23,494 nucleotides of DNA from assembly GCA_964502775.1 (NCBI GenBank), contig CAZCYE010000017.1:1-23494 (forward strand), read 5' to 3'. The notes beneath the pieces are model-generated. The model ran no database searches and was not told the origin of the DNA. It saw only the letters and a program-made list of their open reading frames with translations. Every line of letters begins with the position of its first letter. The first letter of the stretch is position 1. Below are positions 1 to 7,757 of the stretch, piece by piece. The position numbers and the translations under genes were made by a program. Source of the stretch: CAZCYE01 sp964502775. GTDB lineage: Bacteria > Actinomycetota > Acidimicrobiia > IMCC26256 > PALSA-555.

Positions 1-60
1 TTGCATGTGTTAGGCGCGCCGCCAGCGTTCGTCCTGAGCCAGGATCAAACTCTCCATCAA
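1..60 (-). rRNA. rrs: 16S rRNA, 5' end only (runs off left edge)
   Basis: The complement of the first 60 bases reads as the universal start of bacterial 16S rRNA. It contains the 27F site AGAGTTTGATCCTGGCTCAG (complement of 34-53), followed by GACGAACGCTGGCGGC and the CACATGCAA block. Taking the first base of the 27F site as E. coli position 8 puts the mature 5' end near position 60. Only the first 60 or so nucleotides of the gene are present, so it is transcribed leftwards out of the window. The exact mature end depends on processing and is approximate. Confidence 0.97.
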
Positions 61-80
61 GATCTCGCCACCTCGACGCA

Positions 81-144
81 CCCGAAGGCTCGACGGGATG
101 GACGAAATCGTTTGGCGTCACCGTCGGGTGCAAGCACCTTCGGG
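81..144 (-). promoter_or_regulatory. Long imperfect hairpin in the 16S rRNA leader
   Basis: CCCGAAGG at 81-88 is the exact reverse complement of CCTTCGGG at 137-144, and the inner CGACGG (91-96) pairs exactly with CCGTCG (121-126). A further short GACG/CGTC pair (101-104/116-119) lies inside. In the leader transcript these would form a branched stem just upstream of mature 16S. Leader stems of this kind commonly assist folding or RNase III-type processing. That role is inferred; only the pairing is seen. Some pairing with sequence beyond the 3' end of 16S (off window) would also be expected. Confidence 0.45.
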
Positions 145-236
145 CGACGACACGGTCGGCCGGCCCGGTTCCCCGAGGGGTCCGCGGCATGCTCGGCCGT
201 GCGGAATTGCTGGAGACGCTCGCATCCGTTGACCGA

Positions 237-254
237 TCGATCGAAACCGATCGA
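237..254 (-). promoter_or_regulatory. Perfect 7-bp hairpin in the 16S leader
   Basis: TCGATCG (237-243) and CGATCGA (248-254) are perfect inverted repeats around a 4-nt loop. The element lies in the transcribed leader between the boxA-like element and 16S. It is probably a structural element of the leader RNA. The function is unknown, and nothing else in the sequence assigns it one. Confidence 0.35.
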
Positions 255-278
255 GCCGCAGGGCACGAGCGCCGCACT

Positions 279-315
279 GGCTTTTTGTGGCGTCACTGTT
301 CCGTTTTCAAGGAGC
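279..315 (-). promoter_or_regulatory. boxA-like antitermination element of the rRNA leader
   Basis: Read on the minus strand, 315 to 279 begins GCTCCTTGAAAAC, continues with AACAGTGACGCCA, and then has an A5 run. This resembles the conserved actinobacterial rRNA leader block (GCTCTTTGAGAACTCAACAG... followed by an A-run in Streptomyces-type leaders, recalled from memory). That block holds boxA, which recruits NusB/NusE antitermination factors to rRNA transcripts. Its place between the rRNA promoter and the 16S 5' end is as expected. Confidence 0.6.
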
Positions 316-481
316 GGTGTCGGACACGCGCCACACCCGCGAGTCGGGAACGGAGCTCGATGCCTCGACGTGGACACTCGTCCCGCCCGGTACTCCGCCC
401 TCGGACCCGTCGAGCGGGTGCCGTGGGAACCGAGCGAGCGTCCGTGTCAACCGCCGCGGGGAGACCCCGGGCGGACCGCTC

Positions 482-510
482 ATCCTATGCCCACCGGAAT
501 GCCCTGTCAA
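482..510 (-). promoter_or_regulatory. Ribosomal RNA promoter (sigma-70 type)
   Basis: On the minus strand a perfect -35 hexamer TTGACA (510-505) is followed after exactly 17 nt by TAGGAT (487-482), a good -10. Transcription would start near 475 and give a leader of about 410 nt before 16S. It lies 48 nt beyond the tyrS stop and is the only near-consensus promoter seen in the 500-nt gap. Strong consensus promoters are normal for rRNA operons. Confidence 0.75.
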
Positions 511-522
511 CGCAAGGGATCT

Positions 523-535
523 GGGCGTCTCGCCC
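523..535 (-). terminator. Short GC hairpin after tyrS, possible weak terminator
   Basis: GGGCG (523-527) and CGCCC (531-535) form a 5-bp stem with a 3-nt loop, 22 nt past the tyrS stop and just upstream of the rRNA -35 element. There is no U-run after it, so it would be a poor intrinsic terminator. It might only attenuate read-through into the rRNA leader, or it may be chance in GC-rich DNA. Confidence 0.25.
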
Positions 536-557
536 CGTTGGCGTCGTCCTCGGACGG

Positions 558-1778
558 TCACCCGCCCGACGCGAAGCGGCCCCCCCGGCGCCGGCCGAAC
601 TGGAGCGTGGTGCCGGCCAGGTCCTGGGGGGCGAACACGCGGTCGGGATCGGTGACCTTCTCGCCGCCCACCCGCACTCCCCCGCCCTCCACCTGGCGGC
701 GCGCCTCACGGTTCGACGACGCCAACCCGGTCGAGGTCAACAGCTCGATGATCGTGATCGCCTCCGGAGGCAGGGGGAACGGGGGCAGGTCCTGGGGGGC
801 CTCGTGGTCCCGGAAGACCCGGTCGAACTCCGCCTCGGCGGACGACCCGGCCCCCTCGCCGTGGTACACGTCCACGACCGTGCGGGCCAGCAACCGCTTC
901 GCCGCCACCGGGGCGAGCTCGCCCGACCCGAGCGCGGTGGTGACCTCCTCGACCCGGGCCGGCTCCCAGCCCGTCACGAGCGCGAGGTACGACGGCATGA
1001 GCGCGTCGGGCAGCGACATGAGCTTGCCGAACTGCTCCGGAGCCGGCTCGGAGATCCCCACCGCGTTGCCGAGGCTCTTGGACATCTTCTGGGTCCCGTC
1101 GAGGCCCACCAGCAACGGCATCGTGAGGACCGCCTGCGGCTCCTGGTGCTCCTGGGACTGGAGCTGGCGCCCCACAAGCAGGTTGAACAGCTGGTCCGTG
1201 CCGCCGAGCTCGACGTCGGCCTCCACCATCACGGAATCCCAGCCCTGGAGCAGCGGGTACAGGAACTCCGTCACCGAGATCGGCGTGCCGCTCGCGTAGC
1301 GGTTCCCGAAGTCGTCGCGTTCGAGCATCCGGGCAACGGTCGTGCGCGACGCAAGGCGCAGCACGTCCTCGATCCCCATGGTCTCGAGCCACTCGGAGTT
1401 CCGGCGCAGCTCGAGCCGGTCAGGGCGCAGGATCATGTGGACCTGGTCGAGGTAGCTCTGGGCGTACGCGTCCACTTCCTCCTTCGAGAGCCGCGGCCGC
1501 GTCGCCGAGCGTCCCGACGGGTCGCCCACCCGGGCGGTGAAGTCGCCCAGGATCAGCACCGCGGTGTGTCCCAGATCCTGGAACTGGCGCAGCTTGCGCA
1601 AGACCACCGCGAAGCCGAGATGGATGTCGGACGCGGTCGGATCGATCCCGAGCTTGACGCGCAGCGGACGGCCCTGCGCGACCTTGGCCTCGAGATCCGC
1701 CGCGGTGATCACGTCGACCGCACCCGCGCTCAGCGTCCGGAGCGGCTCGCGGTGCGGTTCGGGAGGCGTTCGGGCCAT
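558..1778 (-). CDS. tyrS: Tyrosyl-tRNA synthetase
   Basis: Charges tRNA-Tyr with tyrosine using ATP, in the cytosol. The 406-residue product is a complete class I synthetase. The HIGH-type signature appears as HLGF at residues 53-56 in the GIDPTASDIHLGF context, the class signature KMSKS is intact at 231-235, and a C-terminal S4 RNA-binding domain spans about 340-400. The DPTASDIHLGF wording resembles the TyrZ-like subgroup more than the classical E. coli TyrS; this is a family impression. It starts at ATG 1778, 11 nt after the mpg stop, so it is probably the last gene of the arg-mpg transcript. A promoter for 16S rRNA follows it on the same strand. Identification is secure; the subgroup is less so. 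Confidence 0.96.
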   Translation of the reverse strand: MARTPPEPHREPLRTLSAGAVDVITAADLEAKVAQGRPLRVKLGIDPTASDIHLGFAVVLRKLRQFQDLGHTAVLILGDFTARVGDPSGRSATRPRLSKEEVDAYAQSYLDQVHMILRPDRLELRRNSEWLETMGIEDVLRLASRTTVARMLERDDFGNRYASGTPISVTEFLYPLLQGWDSVMVEADVELGGTDQLFNLLVGRQLQSQEHQEPQAVLTMPLLVGLDGTQKMSKSLGNAVGISEPAPEQFGKLMSLPDALMPSYLALVTGWEPARVEEVTTALGSGELAPVAAKRLLARTVVDVYHGEGAGSSAEAEFDRVFRDHEAPQDLPPFPLPPEAITIIELLTSTGLASSNREARRQVEGGGVRVGGEKVTDPDRVFAPQDLAGTTLQFGRRRGGRFASGG

Positions 1779-1789
1779 CGGAAGCGAAC

Positions 1790-2434
1790 CTACTCGGCGG
1801 TCGCGCGCGGGCCGCGGCTCACGTTGGCGTCACCCCGCACGTACCACCGCCACCGCTGGTGGTTGCCCCGCCCGTCACGCAGCCCCACACGCGTGGACAC
1901 GCCCGGGCGCGCCGGTGGCGCCACGCCGTCGTCGATGAGCCGCAAGGGGCCGCGGGTGAGGTCGGTACCGTTGTGGGCGCCGGTGAGGGCGAAGGCCTGG
2001 GTGAGGCGCGCCGGGCCCGAGCACAGGTCCACGGCCCGGCGCGCCCGACTGCGGTGCGCGTGCATCACGTCGAGGCCAGTCAGCGGCGCGGCCGCGCGAA
2101 GCAGCACGGCGCTCGCAGCACCGTCGTGACCGGTCACGACGTTGGCGCACCAGTGCATTCCGTAGGTGAAGTACACGTAGAGATGGCCTGGCGGCCCGAA
2201 CATGACCGCGGTGCGCGGGGTGAGGCCGCGATACGCGTGGCTGCCGGGGTCCCGGTCCCCGAGGTACGCCTCCACCTCCACGATGCGCGCCGATACGGCA
2301 CCACCCGGCGCGTCGTCGCGTACGATCACCTTGTTGAGCAGTCGGCGAGCCACGACGCGGGCATCCACCGCGTAGAAGGAGCGGCCCAGGGTGCGCGCCC
2401 GCACCCGCCGAGGCTCGCTGATCGTGGTCGTCAC
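1790..2434 (-). CDS. mpg: 3-methyladenine DNA glycosylase (AAG/MPG family)
   Basis: Excises alkylated purines such as 3-methyladenine, starting base excision repair. The 214-residue protein matches the AAG/MPG fold family. The core block VEVEAYLGDRDPGSHAYRG lies at 52-70 and is followed by a GPPGHLYVYFTYGMH stretch (80-94). By alignment with human AAG from memory, E55 is the catalytic Glu, Y57 the intercalating Tyr and H66 the active-site His. Its GTG start overlaps the argH stop by 4 nt (GTGA), so translation is probably coupled to argH although the two functions are unrelated. In Mycobacterium tuberculosis mpg also lies next to tyrS, as here. The C-terminal 20 residues look family-specific. 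Confidence 0.93.
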   Translation of the reverse strand: MTTTISEPRRVRARTLGRSFYAVDARVVARRLLNKVIVRDDAPGGAVSARIVEVEAYLGDRDPGSHAYRGLTPRTAVMFGPPGHLYVYFTYGMHWCANVVTGHDGAASAVLLRAAAPLTGLDVMHAHRSRARRAVDLCSGPARLTQAFALTGAHNGTDLTRGPLRLIDDGVAPPARPGVSTRVGLRDGRGNHQRWRWYVRGDANVSRGPRATAE

Positions 2435-3849
2435 GCCTCGTCTCGGTGGCGCGGGTCGTCGAGCCAGGTGCGCGCCGCGTCGAGCTGAGCCCGCACCGGG
2501 TCCGGGCCCCCACCGCCGGGAGTGGTCCGGCGGCGCACCGCCTGGCCCGGGTCGAGCAGCGCCGCGGCCTCGGGTCCGAAGTGGGGGTCGGCCGTCACCA
2601 CCTCGCGCAGCGTCGATCCCGCCTCCGCCTCGCGCACCAACCCGCCCACGATGGCGTACGCCTCGCGGAACGGCGTCCCCTGGGTCACCAGGTGCTCGGC
2701 GAGGTCGGCCGCCGCGACCGCCTCCGTGTCGGCGGCCGCCCGCATTCGCTCGGCGTTCACGGTCGCGGTCTCGAGCAGGCCGCGCAGCGCGCCGAGGGCC
2801 AGGCCCAGGGTGTCGAGCGCGTCGAACAAGGGCTCCTTGTCCTCCTGGAGGTCCCGGTTGTAGGCAAGGGGCAGGCCCTTGAGCGTGGCGAGGAAGCCGG
2901 CGAGATGACCGATGGTGCGGCCCGCCTTGGCCCGCGCCAGCTCGGCCACGTCGGGGTTCTTCTTCTGGGGCAGCATCGACGACCCCGTCACGTAGGCGTC
3001 GTCGAGCGCGAGGAAGCCGAACTCCTCACTGCACCACAGCACGATCTCCTCGCCGAGCCGGGAGAGGTGCACCATCGTGAGCGCGGCCACGAACAGCGAC
3101 TCGGCCACGAAGTCACGATCGGAGACGGCATCAAGCGAGTTCTCGAACCGCGCCGAGAAGCCCAGGTCGGCGGCCACCCCATCAGGATCGAGGGGCAGGC
3201 TCGAGCCCGCGAGTGCCCCCGCCCCGAGCGGAGAGACATCGGCGCGACGCAGCGCGTCGTTCCACCGGTCGACGTCACGCGTCAGCGCCCAGAAGTGGGC
3301 GAGGAGATGATGCGCGAGCAGCACGGGCTGCGCCCGCTGGAGATGGGTGTAGCCCGGCAGGTAGGTGTGATCGCCCGCCTCCACCGCGCGGGCGAGCAGC
3401 ACGCGCGAGACGGCCGTGATCCGGCGCACGATCGCCTGCCCCTCGCGCCGCAGGTACAGGCGGAGGTCGGTCGCGACCTGGTCGTTGCGGCTGCGTCCCG
3501 TGTGGAGCTTGGCGCCGGTGGCGCCCGCGAGCTCGGTGACGCGACGCTCCACCGCCGTATGGATGTCCTCGTCGGAAGGCGCGAATGTGAACGTGCCGCC
3601 CGCGATCTCGGCGTCCACCGTGTCCAACGCCGCGAGCAGCTCCGCCTGCTCGGCATCGCTCACGAGCCCGGCTCGGTGCAGGCCGCGGACATGCGCGCGC
3701 GAGCCGGTGATGTCATCCGCGGCAAGCCGGCGGTCGAAGTGCAGGCTCGCGGTGAACGCCATCAGCTCGTCGGCGGGAGTCCCGGTGAGACGCCCGTGCC
3801 AGAGCGGGTGCGCGCCGTCCTTGTTGTTCTTCTTATCCTTGGCCGGCAT
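2431..3849 (-). CDS. argH: Argininosuccinate lyase
   Basis: Splits argininosuccinate into arginine and fumarate, the last step of arginine synthesis. The product is 472 residues from ATG 3849, with the fumarase/aspartase superfamily signature GSSMLPQKKNPD, a TGRSRNDQVATDLRLY block and the HTAVERRVTEL helix. The frame stays open upstream to 3912, but ATG 3849 is preferred because it gives the usual N-terminus (MPAKDKKNNK, then LWHGRLTG) and overlaps the argG stop by a single base (TGATG). The lysine- and asparagine-rich first ten residues precede the conserved start of the family. The downstream neighbour mpg overlaps it by 4 nt. Confidence 0.96.
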   Translation of the reverse strand: MPAKDKKNNKDGAHPLWHGRLTGTPADELMAFTASLHFDRRLAADDITGSRAHVRGLHRAGLVSDAEQAELLAALDTVDAEIAGGTFTFAPSDEDIHTAVERRVTELAGATGAKLHTGRSRNDQVATDLRLYLRREGQAIVRRITAVSRVLLARAVEAGDHTYLPGYTHLQRAQPVLLAHHLLAHFWALTRDVDRWNDALRRADVSPLGAGALAGSSLPLDPDGVAADLGFSARFENSLDAVSDRDFVAESLFVAALTMVHLSRLGEEIVLWCSEEFGFLALDDAYVTGSSMLPQKKNPDVAELARAKAGRTIGHLAGFLATLKGLPLAYNRDLQEDKEPLFDALDTLGLALGALRGLLETATVNAERMRAAADTEAVAAADLAEHLVTQGTPFREAYAIVGGLVREAEAGSTLREVVTADPHFGPEAAALLDPGQAVRRRTTPGGGGPDPVRAQLDAARTWLDDPRHRDEA

Positions 3850-5075
3850 CAGCCACTCCCGACGGCGCCGGGGCCCTGACGGCGCGAGGTGGTCTCCACC
3901 GACAGGCCCCACAGGCGCACGAAGCCCTCGGCGTCCTCGTGACGGAAGGCGTCGGTGCGCCCGTAGGTGGCGAGGTCGTGGTCATAGAGCCCGTTGGGGG
4001 CGCGACGTCCCACCACCTGGCACTGCCCGGGCTCGAGTCGGAGGCGCACCTCGCCGGTCACGTGCTCCTGGGTGGCGGCGATGAAGGCGTCGAGCGCCTT
4101 ACGCAAGGGTGAGAACCACAGGCCGTCGTAGACCAGCTCGGCGTAGCGCAGCTCGAGGCGCGCCTTCTCACGGGCCAGGTCACGCTCCAGGGTGACTGAC
4201 TCCAGGTCGGCGTGGGCGAGGAGGAGCGCCAGCGAGCCCGGGCACTCGTACACCTCGCGGCTCTTGATGCCGACGCGGCGGTTCTCGACCATGTCGAGGC
4301 GGCCCCATCCGTACCGGCCCACCTGCTCCCCGAGTGCCGCCACGAGCTCCTCCAGGGGCATCGCGGTGCCGTCGAGCGCCACCGGCGCCCCGCGCTCGAA
4401 GGCGATCGTCACCTCGATGGGCTCGCTCGGGGCCTGGGCGATCTCAGCGGTGAGGGTGTACGGCTCCGACGGCGGGGTGGCCCACGGGTCCTCGATCGCG
4501 CCGCACTCGATGGCTCGGCCCCACAGGTTCTCGTCGATCGAGTACGGGTTGTCCTTGCGCGCGGTGATCGGGATCCCGTGCTGATCGGCGTAGTCGATCG
4601 CGTCCTCACGGGTGAGGCCCCAGACTCGCACTGGGGCCAGCACGTCGAGATCGGGGGCCAGCGCCCGCACCGACACCTCGAAGCGCACCTGGTCGTTGCC
4701 CTTGCCCGTGCACCCGTGCGCCACCGCCTCGGCGCCGTGCTCCCGGGCCGAAGCCACGAGATGCTTGGCGATGACGGGACGGGACAGCGCCGAGACCAGC
4801 GGGTACTTCCCCTCGTAGCGCGCGTTGGCCTTGAGCGCGGGCAGGCAGTAGCCGGACGCGAACTCGGCCCGGGCGTCCACCACGATGGCTGCCACCGCGC
4901 CGGCCGTGAGGGCGCGCTCGCGGATCATCTGCCATTCCGCGTCGGTCGTGGCGTCGGCCTGGCCCACGTCCACACAGAGCGCGATCACCTCGCTGTCCCA
5001 GTGCTCGCGCATCCAGGCCACCGCCACCGAGGTGTCGAGACCCCCGGAGTACGCGAGCACCACCCGTCGAGCCAC
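3849..5075 (-). CDS. argG: Argininosuccinate synthase
   Basis: Joins citrulline and aspartate with ATP to form argininosuccinate. The 408-residue product has the N-type ATP pyrophosphatase P-loop AYSGGLDTSV at residues 8-17 and the GCTGKGNDQVRFE block that helps bind ATP and substrate. GTG 5075 follows a strong Shine-Dalgarno AGGAGG 5 nt upstream. The gap to the argR stop is 9 nt, and the stop shares one base with the argH start. Length and motif order are standard, with no sign of disruption. Confidence 0.97.
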   Translation of the reverse strand: MARRVVLAYSGGLDTSVAVAWMREHWDSEVIALCVDVGQADATTDAEWQMIRERALTAGAVAAIVVDARAEFASGYCLPALKANARYEGKYPLVSALSRPVIAKHLVASAREHGAEAVAHGCTGKGNDQVRFEVSVRALAPDLDVLAPVRVWGLTREDAIDYADQHGIPITARKDNPYSIDENLWGRAIECGAIEDPWATPPSEPYTLTAEIAQAPSEPIEVTIAFERGAPVALDGTAMPLEELVAALGEQVGRYGWGRLDMVENRRVGIKSREVYECPGSLALLLAHADLESVTLERDLAREKARLELRYAELVYDGLWFSPLRKALDAFIAATQEHVTGEVRLRLEPGQCQVVGRRAPNGLYDHDLATYGRTDAFRHEDAEGFVRLWGLSVETTSRRQGPGAVGSG

Positions 5076-5084
5076 GTTCTCCTC

Positions 5085-5561
5085 CTACAGGCCGGCGAGC
5101 TCGGCGAGCTCACCGGCGACATTGGCTCCGCCCACCTGCTCGGAGCACACCAACAGCACGGTGTCGTCGCCCGCGACCGTGCCGAGCACGTCGGGCAGGC
5201 CGGCCCGGTCGATGGCCGACCCGATCACGTGCGCCGATCCGGGCGGCGTGCGCAGCACCACGAGGTTCTGGCTGTGCGCCACCTCCACCACGAACTCTCC
5301 CATCACCCGCCGCAGGTGGTCGTCGGGTGCGGTGCTGTCCTTGGCGTGCTCGGGGATGGCGTAGGCCATCGTCCCTCCGGGGATGCGCACCTTGAGCGCG
5401 CCGAGCTCCTCGAGGTCGCGGCTCACCGTGGCCTGCGTGGCCACCACACCGTCGGCCGCGAGCAGCTCCACGAGCTGCGCCTGGCTCGAGATGGCCTGCT
5501 CCTCGAGCAGCCGGGTGATGCGATGCTGGCGCTGAGGCTTGCCCAAGGTCGCCACGCTCAC
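5085..5561 (-). CDS. argR: Arginine repressor
   Basis: Arginine-sensing transcription factor, expected to act as a hexamer on operators upstream of arg genes. The 158-residue product has the N-terminal winged helix (about 12-60) with the recognition segment ATVSRDLEELG (44-54). The C-terminal oligomerisation domain carries GTVAGDDT (127-134), whose Asp pair binds arginine in this family. Two GTG starts compete: 5561, preceded at 5 nt by GAGG, and 5555, preceded at 7 nt by GGAGG. The second has the better spacing and would shorten the protein by two residues. It lies inside the operon it should control, between argF and argG, as in other actinobacteria. Confidence 0.95.
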   Translation of the reverse strand: MSVATLGKPQRQHRITRLLEEQAISSQAQLVELLAADGVVATQATVSRDLEELGALKVRIPGGTMAYAIPEHAKDSTAPDDHLRRVMGEFVVEVAHSQNLVVLRTPPGSAHVIGSAIDRAGLPDVLGTVAGDDTVLLVCSEQVGGANVAGELAELAGL

Positions 5562-5598
5562 TCCTCCCTCTTCACGATGCCGGTCACGATCGCGACGG

Positions 5599-6513
5599 TC
5601 ACGGACCCGCCACCAGCTCGGCCAGCAGCGCGCGGATCGAGTGCATGCGGTTGGCGGCCTGGGGCCACACCAGCGACCGCGGCCCGTCGATCACGTCCGC
5701 GGTCACCTCCTCACCCCGGTGCGCGGGCAGGCAGTGCAGGAACACCGCATCGGGACCGGCCGCGGCCATGAGCGCGTCGTCCACTCGGTAGGGGCGGAAC
5801 GCCTCGCGGCGGGCGGTGGCCTCCTCCTCCTGGCCCATCGAGGTCCACACGTCGGTGTACACCGCGTCCACTCCGCGTACCGCGTCGAACGGGTCGTTCG
5901 TGGTCTCGATGGCCGCGCCCAGGTTGCGCGCTCGCTCCACCACCTGCTCGTCGAGCTCGTAGCCGGGAGGGCTCGCCACGCACAGCTCCAGCCCCGAGAG
6001 CGCGGCGCCGAAGGCGAGCGAGGCGGCCACGTTGTTGCCGTCGCCCACGAAGGCCACCCGGCGCCCGTCGAGCCCGCCGAAGTGCTCGCGCAGGGTGAGC
6101 AGGTCGGCGAGGGCCTGGCAGGGATGGGCCTGGTCCGAGAGCAAGTTGATCACCGGCACCCCGGCGGCTTCGGCCATCTCCTCGAGCGTGCGGTGGTCGA
6201 AGACACGGGCGCACACCAGCGCGCAGTACGACCCGAGGGTGCGGGCTACATCGGCCACCGGCTCGCGTGTTCCCATCCCCACCTCCTCGGCCTGCACGTA
6301 GATCGGATGACCGCCGAGCGTCACCACCGCCATCTCGGTGGACACGCGGGTGCGCGCCGACGGCTTCTCGAAGATCATCGCCACTCCCCGATCGGCCAGC
6401 GGTCGCGGCACCGCGCCGGGATCGGCCTTCCACGCCTCGGCGCGGTCCAGGAGCGTGCTCAGGGTGGCGGCATCCTCGAGATCGTCCAGCTCGAGCACCG
6501 CACGCGGCTTCAC
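5599..6513 (-). CDS. argF: Ornithine carbamoyltransferase
   Basis: Transfers the carbamoyl group from carbamoyl phosphate to ornithine, making citrulline. The 304-residue product shows the carbamoyl-phosphate site SARTR (52-56), HPCQ (130-133), the DVWTSMGQ segment (221-228) and HCLPAHRGEEV (260-270), which holds the ornithine-binding Cys. GTG 6513 overlaps the argD stop by 4 nt (GTGA). A 37-nt gap separates it from argR, one of the larger spaces within the operon. Length is typical for an anabolic enzyme. Confidence 0.97.
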   Translation of the reverse strand: MKPRAVLELDDLEDAATLSTLLDRAEAWKADPGAVPRPLADRGVAMIFEKPSARTRVSTEMAVVTLGGHPIYVQAEEVGMGTREPVADVARTLGSYCALVCARVFDHRTLEEMAEAAGVPVINLLSDQAHPCQALADLLTLREHFGGLDGRRVAFVGDGNNVAASLAFGAALSGLELCVASPPGYELDEQVVERARNLGAAIETTNDPFDAVRGVDAVYTDVWTSMGQEEEATARREAFRPYRVDDALMAAAGPDAVFLHCLPAHRGEEVTADVIDGPRSLVWPQAANRMHSIRALLAELVAGP

Positions 6514-7757
6514 GACGCCACCGTCTCGCCAACCACCGCGTCCAGCGCCGTGCCGAGCACAGCCATCGCGGCTGTGATCTCGTCGTCGCTCACGGTCAGC
6601 GGCGGGGTGAGTCGCAGCGCGCTGGGCGTGACCGCGTTCACGATGAGGCCCCGGTCGAGCGCCGCCTCAGCGACGGCGCGGCTGTTCAGACCCGGCGCCA
6701 GCTCGGCGGCCAGCAGCAGGCCGCGGCCGCGCACGCTCTCCACCGCCGGCAGGCGTTCGAGTGCCTCACTCAGACGCGCTCCCGCCTTCGCGGCCAATAA
6801 CGGCGCGTCGATCTGCTCCATCACGTCGAGCACCGCGAGCGCGGCGCGGACCGCGAGCGGCTGACCCCCGAACGTGGTCGCGTGGTCGCCGGGCCGTAGG
6901 GCCTCGGCCACCTCGGCGCGGGCCCAGCACGCGCCGATCGGCATCCCGTTGCCCAGCGCCTTGGCCAAGGTGACCACGTCAGGCCGAATCCCGTCGGGAG
7001 GAATGCCGTCGTGCTCGAAGCCGAACCAGCGCCCGGTACGGCCGAGCCCGGTCTGCACCTCGTCCATCACGAGCAGCGCGTCGCGCTCGTCACACAGGGC
7101 GCGCGCCGCGGCCAGGTACCCGTCGGGCGCAGGGATCACACCGCCCTCGGCCTGCACGGACTCGAGCAGCACCGCGGCCACCCGCCCGTCGAGGGCGGTC
7201 TCGAGCGCGCCCACGTCGCCGAAGGGCACCTGAGCGAAGCCCTCGGGCAGGGGCTGGAACGCCTCGTGCTTCTGGGGCTGGCCGGTGGCCGCGAGCGTGG
7301 CCAGCGTGCGCCCGTGGAACGAGCCGTTCGCGCTGATCACGTGGAAGCGGTCGGGGCCGCCGTGCGCCTGGCCGTAGCGGCGCGCGATCTTGATCGCGCA
7401 CTCGTTGGCTTCCGCCCCGGAGTTGGCGAAGAACACCCGGCCGCCGCCCCCAAGGAGCGCGTCGAGACGCGCCGCGAGCTGAGGGGCGAGGTCGTTGAGG
7501 AAGAAGTTCGACACGTGAAGCAGGCGTTGCGCCTGATCCGCGATGGCCTCAGCCACCGCGGGATGGGCGTGGCCCAGCGAGGTGACCGCCAGCCCCGAGA
7601 GGAAGTCGAGGTACTCCTTCCCGTCGGCGTCCCAGAGCCGGGTGCCCTCCCCGTGCACGAACGCGACCCGGTAGCGACCCGCGTAGGTCTGCATCACGTG
7701 CTCGGCGTCGAGCGCCACGAGCGCGGCGGTCGTGGTGAGCGTGTCGGGCGTGGTCAC
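6510..7757 (-). CDS. argD: Acetylornithine aminotransferase
   Basis: PLP enzyme converting N-acetylglutamate semialdehyde and glutamate to N-acetylornithine and 2-oxoglutarate. The 415-residue class III aminotransferase has the NSGAEANECAIK cofactor loop (112-123), MDEVQTGLGRTG (231-242, with PLP-ring Asp232) and the Schiff-base Lys266 in TLAKALGNGMPIG. A short repeat-like insert (DGIPPDGIRPD, 250-260) precedes the lysine block. GTG 7757 overlaps the argB stop by 4 nt, and its own stop overlaps argF by 4 nt. A relaxed specificity towards succinyl-diaminopimelate is possible in this family but cannot be read from the sequence. Confidence 0.96.
   Translation of the reverse strand: MTTPDTLTTTAALVALDAEHVMQTYAGRYRVAFVHGEGTRLWDADGKEYLDFLSGLAVTSLGHAHPAVAEAIADQAQRLLHVSNFFLNDLAPQLAARLDALLGGGGRVFFANSGAEANECAIKIARRYGQAHGGPDRFHVISANGSFHGRTLATLAATGQPQKHEAFQPLPEGFAQVPFGDVGALETALDGRVAAVLLESVQAEGGVIPAPDGYLAAARALCDERDALLVMDEVQTGLGRTGRWFGFEHDGIPPDGIRPDVVTLAKALGNGMPIGACWARAEVAEALRPGDHATTFGGQPLAVRAALAVLDVMEQIDAPLLAAKAGARLSEALERLPAVESVRGRGLLLAAELAPGLNSRAVAEAALDRGLIVNAVTPSALRLTPPLTVSDDEITAAMAVLGTALDAVVGETVAS

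Noticed and set aside
282..286. T5 run on the plus strand as a terminator tail
   Set aside because: No stem precedes it on the plus strand and no plus-strand gene ends there. It is better explained as the A-run of the rRNA leader on the minus strand.
445..450. Second TTGACA on the minus strand as a further rRNA promoter
   Set aside because: No -10-like hexamer occurs 16-18 nt downstream (sequences such as CCCACG). It lies within the leader of the better promoter at 482-510.
1..1299. Long open frames on the plus strand opposite tyrS and the arg genes (for example 1-1299, 189-2129, 4212-5771)
   Set aside because: They are Arg/Pro/His-rich, match no family, and lie antisense to well-identified genes. 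GC-rich third positions keep opposite frames open. The first one also runs across the 16S start and the rRNA promoter.
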